A DNA stretch of 13,005 nt from assembly GCA_016841005.1 (NCBI GenBank), contig JAEORG010000278.1, positions 1-13,005 on the forward strand. The letters run 5' to 3'. The DNA is from Candidatus Thorarchaeota archaeon (GTDB lineage: Archaea; Asgardarchaeota; Thorarchaeia; Thorarchaeales; Thorarchaeaceae). Positions 1-6,399 of this stretch are shown here, one piece after another. The notes under the pieces were generated by a model. It was given only the letters and a program-made list of their open reading frames with translations. It ran no database searches and was not told the DNA's origin. Numbering within the stretch: position 1 is the first letter of the stretch; each line of letters begins with the position of its first letter. Made by a program: the position numbers and the translations under genes.

Positions 1-3000
1 CAGATTGAAGGATGTTATTGAGAGCTTGATTGGGAGTTTCAATGAAATATTGAAGTAAGGCACCTGTGACTTCTTCTCCAGTTGCAGTAGAGATTAAGGT
101 GAATGTTAAGGTCAGTACAGTGTCTTCAGTTCGTGAGTATGTTTGATTCAACGGGTACTCAGGTCCGATAATAAATGGAATTCTAACTACATCCAAAGTG
201 AAAGAATATGTTTGTTCAACAAATCCTCCTCGCATTAACCAGATATTCGCATCCCATCTTCCACTTACAGGAGTTATAGTTAGATTGTACCAACCATTAC
301 CTGTTACATTACTTGATATGAAATTCCGTATTGAAGGTGAAATTGCTAATTCTGCTCCTTCTACTCCATTTTCTATGCTTGAATTATAGAAAATCGCTAA
401 TTCATAGTTTTGTCCTTGATAGAAGGTATCATCAAAGCCAAAGGTAGAGAGACTTGTAGGTATTTCATGTATATCCAATGGGATTGAAAAATATGAGTAT
501 TGAAATCCAGGTTTCTCAAATCTCAGATAAACTCCGAAAGAGCCAATATCAGGGACTCTTACAGAAATCTCATAATATCCATCACCAACTTCAAACTTTT
601 CAACAACTGCGATTGGATTAGATGTAACATTAAGAGTGGCACCTTCTATTCCTTCTCCATCAATGGTATGATAATACAGTAATAGGGTGTAAGTTTGATT
701 GAAGTACATGACATCAGGAATTTGAGTATCATCAACATCAACCACAGTTGGAGCAGGTTCAACAATAAGGTAGAAGGATGTTGCTGCTGGTGAATGTTCT
801 TCTTTTGCACTGATAATAGTGATATAATATGTTCCACTGATAGTGGCCTTGAAAGTGAATGTGTAATTTCCAATTTCATCAGGGATTGCAACTGCACTAC
901 TATATTCTAATCCACCCACTGGACCACTCCAAGTCAATATTGAAACATTTGCATGATCAATACCACTGCCGTCTATGTACATATATCGAACTTTGGCTGT
1001 ATAGTTATCTCCTGGACTTATACTGATTTGTTGCCCTGAATAAATCGTCATTATAGTTATTGTATTGACATGAACATCAATTATGCATCCAGCTGTTTCA
1101 TAATATGGTATTGTTGCATTTACTACGATATTATATTGACCTACTGCTACTGAGGTGGAATTGAGTTCAACCTCCCACCAAGATTGAGCTAGATTAGGAT
1201 TCAACTCAAATTCTGCTCCGGACCAATTGGCGATTACATCAGCATCGCTAGTCAAAATTGGTGTTCCTGTGTCTTGATCATAGAGATATACCGTAATTAC
1301 GAAACTATCATTCACTTGAGTATCTACAGAGGGTGTATATGCAATAATACCAATTGAATGATGAAGTTCGAACTCAAACACATGACATCCAACTTCTGTC
1401 CCATTATTCCAGAGAAATTCTACCTTCCAAAGACCAGGTGATGCATTTAGAGGACCGAAGCGGAGAGGTGTGCTTGTGAATTTGTATCCAGTGAATGAAC
1501 TGTTGGATTCCGTATACCAGATTTCATCAGAGGGTTGAATCCATTTAAGCTCTAATGAGCTGTTTGAAGTTGGTGTGTCTAGCGTGGTTCCAAGTAAGAC
1601 ATTGCATCTTATTTGTTCACCATCTGTAAAGACGCCTTCATTTACCCACATCATAGAATCATCCAAGCGCTCTGTTATCATCTGATTAACATAATTCGGA
1701 GAGTTGTATTTTATAATCCACCAACCTTCAGAATCTACAACGCCTATTGGGATTGAATCCACAGTTTGCTGAGAGAGCACAGAATTGGTTTCATTCTCAC
1801 CAAATGGATCGAGAATTGTTGTGTTCTCCCAATCTGATGGGTGGTAAATGTTGAATCCCTTGTGTTGTACCTCAGGATATGCGGGTATGTAAGTGTACAT
1901 TGTGAGATTATGATTATCTCCTATAGAACATGAATATCCTACACCTACACTATCCAGACTCGTAGTGTATGAGGAATTGAGAATTCTATAAAGCTCACTA
2001 AATCGAGCAGAACATACGAAGGAAACATTAGCATTCGCAGAGAATTGAATACTAATAGTGGAATCACTCCAATATGAATAATTCAGTAGTACTGAACCGC
2101 TTCCACTGACACCCTCAATTGGGACAGGAGTAATATTAGGTTCATTCACAGTGAGGCTAACATCAACTGGGTCAGTAAGATTCACACTAGTTAAGGAGAG
2201 GTCATCCAAAAGAATCGTGATGAATTGAGCATTTGCTGCATCACCATCAAGAGTTGGATCATTGTCTAAAATCTGGACGGATGTTCCAGGAGTAGTGACT
2301 TCCAAGCTAACTCTGGCTTCAAATGAGGAGGGAGGAGCAGAGAGGTTAACCAGTGTTGGTCCAGGAGAATACCATTGTTGCCGGAGGGAGATATTTGTTA
2401 AGTCTCTGGACCAGTTCCAGATAGAGTTTGAACCATCAAATAGATCGAATCTGAGCGTGAAGTTACCAGCAAACTTGGAGCCTATAGGCCCTCTTTGGTA
2501 GAGATAGTTGAGGTTGAAGAGAAACTCGTCATTCAAATTAGGATTTTCTATATTCTGATACCAATATATCTTGGTTCCATTAAAGTGAGCATATCTATCT
2601 GGAGAACTAAAGAAATATCCTTCATTCTCTAATACTATGTAATCATCTACATCTTCTATGTATGCGGTTTTTTGTCGCCCGCGAAAATCATCAACCTCCC
2701 TCCTGGCTAACCAACCATAGGGATGATAAGTTCCATCACCAATCCAATCCAAATTAGTTCCAGGGATACCATTGTCAAAAGTTCCGTTCAATGCATATAA
2801 TGTCTGCAGGTTGCTTATGGACAAGTCTATTTGTCGCCCTCTCCAACCATTTACATCTTTGTATACATCGCGGGTATGCGAGAAAGAACCAACAGGATTA
2901 AGGTCAATGTTACCCTCAGCGTCAGTGAGATCGTTCTCGAATTTGTAATAATGACTGAGCCCTTGTTCGTTACCACTCAAAACAGTGTCATAATCTCCCT

Positions 3001-3769
3001 GAAGGTCTTCAAGACTCCTCTGAATTGTGAAATATCTGAAATCGTCGATATATCCGTGTACAGGATCATTTGACTGTTTTGAATTCATAATTCGATTCTC
3101 AAGATGAAGACCCGTAATACTATCCGTCCACGTAGAGTCAGAAGCATCCTCAACAGGAGTAGTGTTCTCATCTCCCCAATAAAATCCGAGAAAGTCCGTA
3201 TTCATGTCCCAAGAGATTGCAAAGAAGTACCAATGGTCAACAACCCAATCAGACTTAGACCCTAACAAGGTGTTGTCACTACCAAAATCAAGGACAATGC
3301 TTCCACCGGACCATCGTGTTTCAAAATCCTGATCTTGCCCCCAAAATCTTCCATTAGCTGGTGTTCCCACCCATTTCCCCCACCATGATATCGTTCCAGC
3401 AGGCGAGCTAAAATCAGCAGAACCACCAGTTCCTACTTGGAAATACCCACCATCACAATATGCAGAATATGAGTTTCCTGCAACTCCTGAAGGTAAGTAG
3501 ACATTGTAACCCGGGTTAGAGTTCAGATCAGTTCTCATGGTTTCAGTTGGTGAGGACATCGATGATGCAGTATGTTCAATTGTTAAAGGGTCAAGAACTC
3601 CAGTTTTTACCTCTGAATTGATAAAAGAAGATTCTGTGAGATATGGATTATTGTCTAATGATGAATTAGAAAGTCCATTATGGATATTTGGATGAGATGC
3701 TGTTGAAGTTGGCATACAGACTAAGATGATTGCTATTAGGAAAAATCCCAAAGTCTGATACAACCTCAT
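1..3769 (-). CDS. Large secreted surface protein with LamG-like domain and Ig-like repeats (partial, C-terminus off left edge)
   Basis: The reading frame starts at the ATG at 3769 and stays open without a stop to base 1, giving 1256 complete codons. The C-terminus and any membrane anchor are therefore missing. Residues 1-24 form a signal peptide (MRLYQTLGFF..., hydrophobic core, Ala/Ser-rich cleavage region near STAS). Residues ~78-258 look like a LamG/concanavalin A-like domain, with many Trp and Gly residues and the closing motif GYIDDFRYF near 239-247. Residues ~300-370 contain two copies of an RGRQ motif (309-313 and 362-366). From about residue 805 the protein is a string of beta-rich Ig-like units, with boundaries visible near 901, 1004, 1101 and 1196. 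N-x-S/T sequons are frequent, as expected for a glycosylated archaeal exterior protein. The role is probably cell-surface adhesion or carbohydrate binding; no catalytic motif is visible. The exact ligand cannot be told. Confidence 0.85.
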   Translation of the reverse strand, partial: MRLYQTLGFFLIAIILVCMPTSTASHPNIHNGLSNSSLDNNPYLTESSFINSEVKTGVLDPLTIEHTASSMSSPTETMRTDLNSNPGYNVYLPSGVAGNSYSAYCDGGYFQVGTGGSADFSSPAGTISWWGKWVGTPANGRFWGQDQDFETRWSGGSIVLDFGSDNTLLGSKSDWVVDHWYFFAISWDMNTDFLGFYWGDENTTPVEDASDSTWTDSITGLHLENRIMNSKQSNDPVHGYIDDFRYFTIQRSLEDLQGDYDTVLSGNEQGLSHYYKFENDLTDAEGNIDLNPVGSFSHTRDVYKDVNGWRGRQIDLSISNLQTLYALNGTFDNGIPGTNLDWIGDGTYHPYGWLARREVDDFRGRQKTAYIEDVDDYIVLENEGYFFSSPDRYAHFNGTKIYWYQNIENPNLNDEFLFNLNYLYQRGPIGSKFAGNFTLRFDLFDGSNSIWNWSRDLTNISLRQQWYSPGPTLVNLSAPPSSFEARVSLEVTTPGTSVQILDNDPTLDGDAANAQFITILLDDLSLTSVNLTDPVDVSLTVNEPNITPVPIEGVSGSGSVLLNYSYWSDSTISIQFSANANVSFVCSARFSELYRILNSSYTTSLDSVGVGYSCSIGDNHNLTMYTYIPAYPEVQHKGFNIYHPSDWENTTILDPFGENETNSVLSQQTVDSIPIGVVDSEGWWIIKYNSPNYVNQMITERLDDSMMWVNEGVFTDGEQIRCNVLLGTTLDTPTSNSSLELKWIQPSDEIWYTESNSSFTGYKFTSTPLRFGPLNASPGLWKVEFLWNNGTEVGCHVFEFELHHSIGIIAYTPSVDTQVNDSFVITVYLYDQDTGTPILTSDADVIANWSGAEFELNPNLAQSWWEVELNSTSVAVGQYNIVVNATIPYYETAGCIIDVHVNTITIMTIYSGQQISISPGDNYTAKVRYMYIDGSGIDHANVSILTWSGPVGGLEYSSAVAIPDEIGNYTFTFKATISGTYYITIISAKEEHSPAATSFYLIVEPAPTVVDVDDTQIPDVMYFNQTYTLLLYYHTIDGEGIEGATLNVTSNPIAVVEKFEVGDGYYEISVRVPDIGSFGVYLRFEKPGFQYSYFSIPLDIHEIPTSLSTFGFDDTFYQGQNYELAIFYNSSIENGVEGAELAISPSIRNFISSNVTGNGWYNLTITPVSGRWDANIWLMRGGFVEQTYSFTLDVVRIPFIIGPEYPLNQTYSRTEDTVLTLTFTLISTATGEEVTGALLQYFIETPNQALNNILQS

Positions 3770-3834
3770 GATATTACGTTCCCTAACCACTTCTTCCTCA
3801 CTCAAAGGAATGGAACAATGGAAGTACATTAGGT

Positions 3835-3846
3835 AAAGATATCTTT
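3835..3846. promoter_or_regulatory. 12-bp perfect palindrome AAAGATATCTTT overlapping a TATA-like element
   Basis: The sequence AAAGATATCTTT is self-complementary. It abuts CTTAAAAG read on the minus strand, a possible TATA element for the surface-protein gene starting at 3769. It could be an operator, or chance in AT-rich DNA. Confidence 0.3.
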
Positions 3847-4061
3847 TAAGGAATTTCTGCACGCCTCCTTTTCATTTTTAGAGAAGCTATAGGACAAAAT
3901 GGATATGATTTCGAGTTTAGTTCCCTGTCAAAGTTATCAATATAATTCATAGAAAGAGTTAGATTTCATTGTCTGTGTCTTTTGACATTAAGATGAATTG
4001 ATGGTAGGAAAAAGAAACCGAATATTAGATGAATTCTGTTAACGAGCCTTTGGATTAGATT

Positions 4062-4070
4062 CTTATACAA
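4062..4070 (+). promoter_or_regulatory. Candidate TATA element for the 4132 surface-protein gene
   Basis: CTTATACAA lies about 66 nt upstream of the ATG at 4132. It would place transcription start near 4090 and leave a leader of about 40 nt that includes the ribosome binding site. The match to the archaeal consensus is weak. A second AT-rich candidate (CTAAATAAAT, around 4104-4113) would make the transcript nearly leaderless. Confidence 0.3.
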
Positions 4071-4115
4071 CCGAAGATATAGCAGCGGTAACATTTCTTT
4101 GTTTCTAAATAAATT

Positions 4116-4124
4116 GAGGGAGAT
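4116..4124 (+). promoter_or_regulatory. Ribosome binding site (GAGGGAGAT) fixing the start at 4132
   Basis: GAGGGAGAT ends 7 nt before the ATG at 4132. This favours that ATG over the in-frame TTG at 4099, which has no such site. Confidence 0.5.
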
Positions 4125-4131
4125 ATTGGTA

Positions 4132-5040
4132 ATGAAGTATTTGCAAAAGAGACTTGTAATTCCTCTTGCTTTCATAGTCCTCTTGTTTACTATTTCAATA
4201 CAAACTCCAGTGGAGGCAGTAGGACTCATCTATGAAGACTTCGAGGATATGAATTATGACAATTGGGGAACATATGGAGAAGTATTCAATAGAACTGAGA
4301 ACAGATATTATCCTGCTAATTCTGCGAATTTCTCTGCTTCTGATAAAACATTGAAGGTTACAGGTCCAGCAGGTGATTGGTTGCGTCAGCTTTACAGTAT
4401 CGCGTACCTAAATCACTCAGTTAATTATGGCACGTGGAGCTTCGATTTGTATATGGTCGATACACCGGGTCATGAGATTGTTATTTTCCTCCTTGCAGAT
4501 TCCATTTATCCCTCATCGATTTCCAACAATATTTCAGAACCCAGTATGACCTACGGCTATATCTTCGTAATCTTAACGTATGGTTCTTGGACCAACTATG
4601 ATAGACCACTAATCGAATTTTGGTACATCAATAATGGGGTAGACAATGTAATTGATAGGTATAACCTTGGACCTTCAGGAAGTACTTGGCCAGGGGGATG
4701 GACACATTTTGATATCATACGAAATCTTGCAGGGCATTTTTACATATATCTAAATGGAACACTATGTATGTCCATACAGCCACCTGTCCACAATATCCCA
4801 TCTGGCTACTTTACATTCGGTGGTCAAGCTGGTCATGCAATTGATAACTTGACAATCCAGGATATACCTATACCATCAGAAACAACTGAAACGACAACAT
4901 CAACATCAACATCAACATCAACACCAACAACACCAACACAACTAGACTTGACTCCAGTACTACTCTCAATCAGTAGTATCGAGCTGGTTGTCATTGTTCT
5001 TCTGGTCGTATTATACTTCAAACAACGCAAATCAGGTTGA
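4132..5040 (+). CDS. Secreted, membrane-anchored protein with lectin-like beta-sandwich domain
   Basis: I take the ATG at 4132, giving 302 residues. The same frame can be read from a TTG at 4099, but the ribosome binding site and the Lys/Arg-rich signal-peptide start (MKYLQKRL) favour the ATG. Residues 1-28 are a signal peptide, with likely cleavage after VEA. Residues ~30-245 are Trp-, Tyr- and Gly-rich, with the pattern of a concanavalin-like/LamG-type beta-sandwich: YEDFEDMNYDNWG near the N-terminus, then GTWSFDLYMVD, FYIYLNGTL and a final AIDNLTIQD strand. A Thr/Ser/Pro linker at ~253-272 acts as a wall spacer. A hydrophobic segment at ~277-297 followed by KQRKSG forms a C-terminal anchor with a cytoplasmic basic tail. 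It is probably displayed on the cell surface and may bind glycans. I cannot name a family, and no catalytic residues are recognised. Confidence 0.8.
   Translation: MKYLQKRLVIPLAFIVLLFTISIQTPVEAVGLIYEDFEDMNYDNWGTYGEVFNRTENRYYPANSANFSASDKTLKVTGPAGDWLRQLYSIAYLNHSVNYGTWSFDLYMVDTPGHEIVIFLLADSIYPSSISNNISEPSMTYGYIFVILTYGSWTNYDRPLIEFWYINNGVDNVIDRYNLGPSGSTWPGGWTHFDIIRNLAGHFYIYLNGTLCMSIQPPVHNIPSGYFTFGGQAGHAIDNLTIQDIPIPSETTETTTSTSTSTSTPTTPTQLDLTPVLLSISSIELVVIVLLVVLYFKQRKSG
4896..4925 (+). repeat. In-frame hexanucleotide repeat (AACATC)x4 plus one degenerate copy
   Basis: Four exact AACATC units at 4896-4919 are followed by AACACC at 4920-4925. They encode the Ser/Thr spacer of the surface protein. The unit is a multiple of three, so copy-number change would alter spacer length without a frameshift. 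Confidence 0.8.
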
Positions 5041-5057
5041 ACACCATTACAGGAGTT

Positions 5058-5074
5058 ATCTGAGAAAATCAGAT
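5058..5074. terminator. Hairpin between convergent genes, possible bidirectional terminator
   Basis: ATCTGA at 5058-5063 and TCAGAT at 5069-5074 are perfect inverted repeats around a GAAAA loop. The hairpin sits in the 33-bp gap between the stop of the plus-strand surface gene (5040) and the minus-strand SCP2-like gene, whose stop codon begins inside the right arm. The symmetry suits both transcripts. There is no long T-tract, so termination activity is inferred. Confidence 0.4.
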
Positions 5075-5484
5075 TAATTCTTATCCAGCACAAGAATCTT
5101 TGGAAGCTTCAGTAACTTCCCCATATTGCGACCAGTCGTTCCTCCTTTGAAGCGTAGCTTTCTCTTGCCAAATCTGTTCTTTCCAGTCATCATCTTGATG
5201 GTGGAGTATTCACCATTGGTGAAGTACATCAGGTCCTCTGGATCAGAGATGAGTTCCAGATCGTATTCATCTAACGTGCCTTTGCTAAGTGTGAATTTGC
5301 CGTCCTTTGCGATTATATTCAACCAGAATATGAAGTCTTCTTCAACATGCAAGCCCAAGTTGATTCTTGCTTCAAACTCGTCAAGAGTCTTGACATTCTT
5401 TGGATTCTTGCGTTTGTCCGCAATAACATCCTCGATTACTGTCTTGAATGTCATGAACAGAGTTTCTTGTGCTGATTCATCCAT
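5074..5484 (-). CDS. SCP2-like lipid-carrier domain protein, second of a pair
   Basis: This is a 136-residue soluble protein with no signal peptide or membrane segment. The C-terminal half has the SCP2 (sterol carrier protein 2) fold pattern: a beta-strand DYDLELISDP, then the helix-turn DLMYFTNGEYSTIKMMTGK and a final RKLRFKGGTTGRNMGKLLKLP, matching the family's xGxxxxxxxxxGKxxxxGxxxxxxxL ending. The N-terminal helix (MDESAQETLFMTFK...) is also typical. SCP2 domains bind hydrophobic ligands such as fatty acids, acyl-CoA and isoprenoids; no substrate can be read here. The start is supported by GAGGCGA at 5491-5497, 6 nt before the ATG. It follows the related upstream gene after a 20-nt gap, so the two are probably co-transcribed and may be diverged duplicates working as a pair with the neighbouring acyl-CoA synthetase fusion. 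Confidence 0.7.
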   Translation of the reverse strand: MDESAQETLFMTFKTVIEDVIADKRKNPKNVKTLDEFEARINLGLHVEEDFIFWLNIIAKDGKFTLSKGTLDEYDLELISDPEDLMYFTNGEYSTIKMMTGKNRFGKRKLRFKGGTTGRNMGKLLKLPKILVLDKN

Positions 5485-5490
5485 TTGCTT

Positions 5491-5497
5491 TCGCCTC
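5491..5497 (-). promoter_or_regulatory. Ribosome binding site GAGGCGA for the second SCP2-like gene
   Basis: GAGGCGA on the minus strand differs by one base from the archaeal GAGGTGA consensus. It lies 6 nt before the ATG at 5484, in the short gap after the first SCP2-like gene. This supports translation of the second gene from a shared message. Confidence 0.55.
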
Positions 5498-5504
5498 AGA
5501 AGAC

Positions 5505-5954
5505 TTAGTAGAATTCGGTATCAACATGTGTGCTGCTTCGGACAAGCTCCTTTGCAGCATCTGTGGCTTTGAGAACTTTGGCCATTTCACCTTGGATTTT
5601 TGCTTTTCCACTGAGTAGTCCACGAATTGGATCCAACTCACCTTTCGCAAGTTGTACCCAAGAATCATAACTAGCTTCGTATGCATATTCTACTGCAACC
5701 TTATTATCGCTGCTTGCACTTCCACCAGGAGGAACCACCTCGTAATCAGACTCTCCGGATAGGAGTTTCACACCAGTGCATTTCCCCTTGTGCAAACCGA
5801 GGTATACAAAAATATCATGATCCAAATTACCACTAGCTCTAACCACGAATACAAAATCGCCAGTCCACCAAGATGCAGCCTTGGCATACTCTTCATTGTT
5901 GTTAATGGCATCCTTATACAATTCTAACCATTCTTCTGACATGATCTTCGGCAT
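5505..5954 (-). CDS. SCP2 domain protein (sterol/acyl carrier-like), first of a pair
   Basis: The protein has 149 residues from the ATG at 5954 (MPKIMSEEWLELYKDAI...). The frame extends to a TTG at 5984, but that codon would lie upstream of the transcription start predicted from the TATA element at 5999-6007. Archaeal SCP2 proteins also commonly begin with this short SEEW..Y...N helix, so the ATG is preferred. The C-terminal third is a clear SCP2 signature: YDSWVQLAKGELDPIRGLLSG, then KAKIQGEMAKVLKATDAAKELV. The middle is beta-rich (FVFVVRASG, DIFVYLGLHKGKCTGVKLL) and forms the floor of a hydrophobic ligand tunnel. The protein is cytoplasmic. The gene is 20 nt upstream of a second SCP2-like gene and 82 nt downstream of the MoaD-like gene. 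Carriage of fatty acyl or isoprenoid ligands to the nearby acyl-CoA synthetase fusion is inferred from position only. Confidence 0.85.
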   Translation of the reverse strand: MPKIMSEEWLELYKDAINNNEEYAKAASWWTGDFVFVVRASGNLDHDIFVYLGLHKGKCTGVKLLSGESDYEVVPPGGSASSDNKVAVEYAYEASYDSWVQLAKGELDPIRGLLSGKAKIQGEMAKVLKATDAAKELVRSSTHVDTEFY

Positions 5955-5998
5955 ATCTCTCAATCCATGTTCCCATTTTGTCAAACCATTCGGTTCGG

Positions 5999-6007
5999 TT
6001 ATATTAT
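5999..6007 (-). promoter_or_regulatory. TATA element for the SCP2 gene pair
   Basis: ATAATATAA on the minus strand is centred about 50 nt before the ATG at 5954. Transcription would start near 5977 and give a leader of about 23 nt. This gives the SCP2 pair its own promoter and argues against the TTG start at 5984. Confidence 0.45.
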
Positions 6008-6036
6008 GAAATGCAAACTGATTGATAAATGAAGCT

Positions 6037-6321
6037 TCAGCCCCCAGCGACTAGAGGAAAAATGGCTATTTCATCACCCTCGACAAGGGTTGTGTCTAGA
6101 CCATCAAGAAACTTAATCTCTCTACCGTTCTTCAATAGAGTGATATCATCCTTAACCGTATTATCTTCTTTAAGCAGTGCCTTGCGTATCTTCGTATTTT
6201 CACAAAGTTTGTCAAGTACAAGTGAAACTCTAGCTGAGTCTTCTAAATCGAGTTGCAATGTTGAAATGCCACCAATTTGGTCACGAAGATGCGCATAGAA
6301 TTTAACGGTGACCCTAATCAT
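6037..6321 (-). CDS. MoaD/ThiS-family beta-grasp sulfur carrier protein
   Basis: A 94-residue protein of usual MoaD length. It opens with the first beta strand (MIRVTVKFYAHLRDQIG), as in MoaD (vkvlyFA.lRe.aG). It has a helix at ~30-48 and ends LVEGDEIAIFPLVAGG, the classic EGDEVAxxPPVxGG tail with the C-terminal Gly-Gly that is adenylated and thiocarboxylated. MoaD supplies sulfur for the dithiolene of molybdopterin/tungstopterin. Its position divergent to an AOR-family gene, 78 bp away, fits a dedicated cofactor-assembly role; MoaD-like genes beside AOR-family genes are a known archaeal arrangement. A small modifier role (SAMP-like) is the main alternative and cannot be excluded. The start at 6321 lies only a few bases after the transcription start predicted from the shared TATA element, so the mRNA may be nearly leaderless. 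Confidence 0.85.
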   Translation of the reverse strand: MIRVTVKFYAHLRDQIGGISTLQLDLEDSARVSLVLDKLCENTKIRKALLKEDNTVKDDITLLKNGREIKFLDGLDTTLVEGDEIAIFPLVAGG

Positions 6322-6350
6322 ATCAACTCAGTTCCATAACAGACACCACG

Positions 6351-6360
6351 CTTATAAAAC
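6351..6360. promoter_or_regulatory. Shared palindromic TATA element for the divergent MoaD-like and AOR-fusion genes
   Basis: CTTATAAAAC contains the self-complementary core TTATAA. Read rightward, it predicts transcription start near 6380 and a leader of about 20 nt to the AOR start at 6400. Read leftward (GTTTTATAAG), it predicts a start near 6328, just before the MoaD-like ATG at 6321. I see no other good TATA element in this 78-bp gap, so one element may serve both genes. Confidence 0.5.
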
Positions 6361-6365
6361 CGTAG

Positions 6366-6391
6366 AGACCCTGTTTTGTAATTAGGGGTCT
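6366..6391 (+). repeat. Inverted repeat AGACCC / GGGTCT in the AOR-fusion leader
   Basis: AGACCC at 6366-6371 and GGGTCT at 6386-6391 flank a 14-nt AT-rich spacer, between the TATA element and the ATG at 6400. It spans the predicted transcription start, so it fits a repressor or activator operator better than an RNA hairpin. It could also be chance. Confidence 0.4.
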
Positions 6392-6399
6392 TTGTCGAT

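Larger units (their letters stand above)
3770..4131. other. Divergent intergenic region between two surface-protein genes
   Basis: This 362-bp AT-rich stretch separates two outward-facing genes that both encode secreted proteins with lectin-like domains. Short frames here are not convincing: one minus-strand frame at 3966-4229 runs into the well-supported plus-strand gene. It should hold both promoters. On the minus strand a CTTAAAAG-like element overlaps a perfect palindrome at 3835-3846, about 70-80 nt upstream of the 3769 start. On the plus strand CTTATACAA lies at 4062-4070. I see no RNA gene. Confidence 0.6.

Noticed and set aside
646..897. Short frames on both strands inside the giant surface protein region (for example 646-897 minus, 2262-2501 plus, 2831-3073 plus)
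   Set aside because: The minus-strand frame from 3769 to the left edge is continuously open, with a signal peptide and recognisable domains; the short frames are shadows.
3966..4229. An 87-codon minus-strand frame in the divergent intergenic region
   Set aside because: It overlaps the signal-peptide end of the well-supported plus-strand gene and has low-complexity sequence with no recognisable feature.
4896..4925. The AACATC array as a CRISPR-like or regulatory repeat
   Set aside because: The units are contiguous 6-mers without spacers and translate in frame to a Ser/Thr linker.
5126..5572. A 148-codon plus-strand frame over the SCP2-like genes
   Set aside because: It lies opposite two minus-strand genes with clear SCP2 patterns and ribosome binding sites; its own translation is Ser/Arg-rich with no domain sense.
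6037..6321. The MoaD-like protein as a eukaryote-like ubiquitin of an Asgard ubiquitin system
   Set aside because: The N-terminal FYAHLRDQIG and C-terminal EGDEIAIFPLVAGG are MoaD/ThiS features, and no E1, E2 or E3 gene is nearby.
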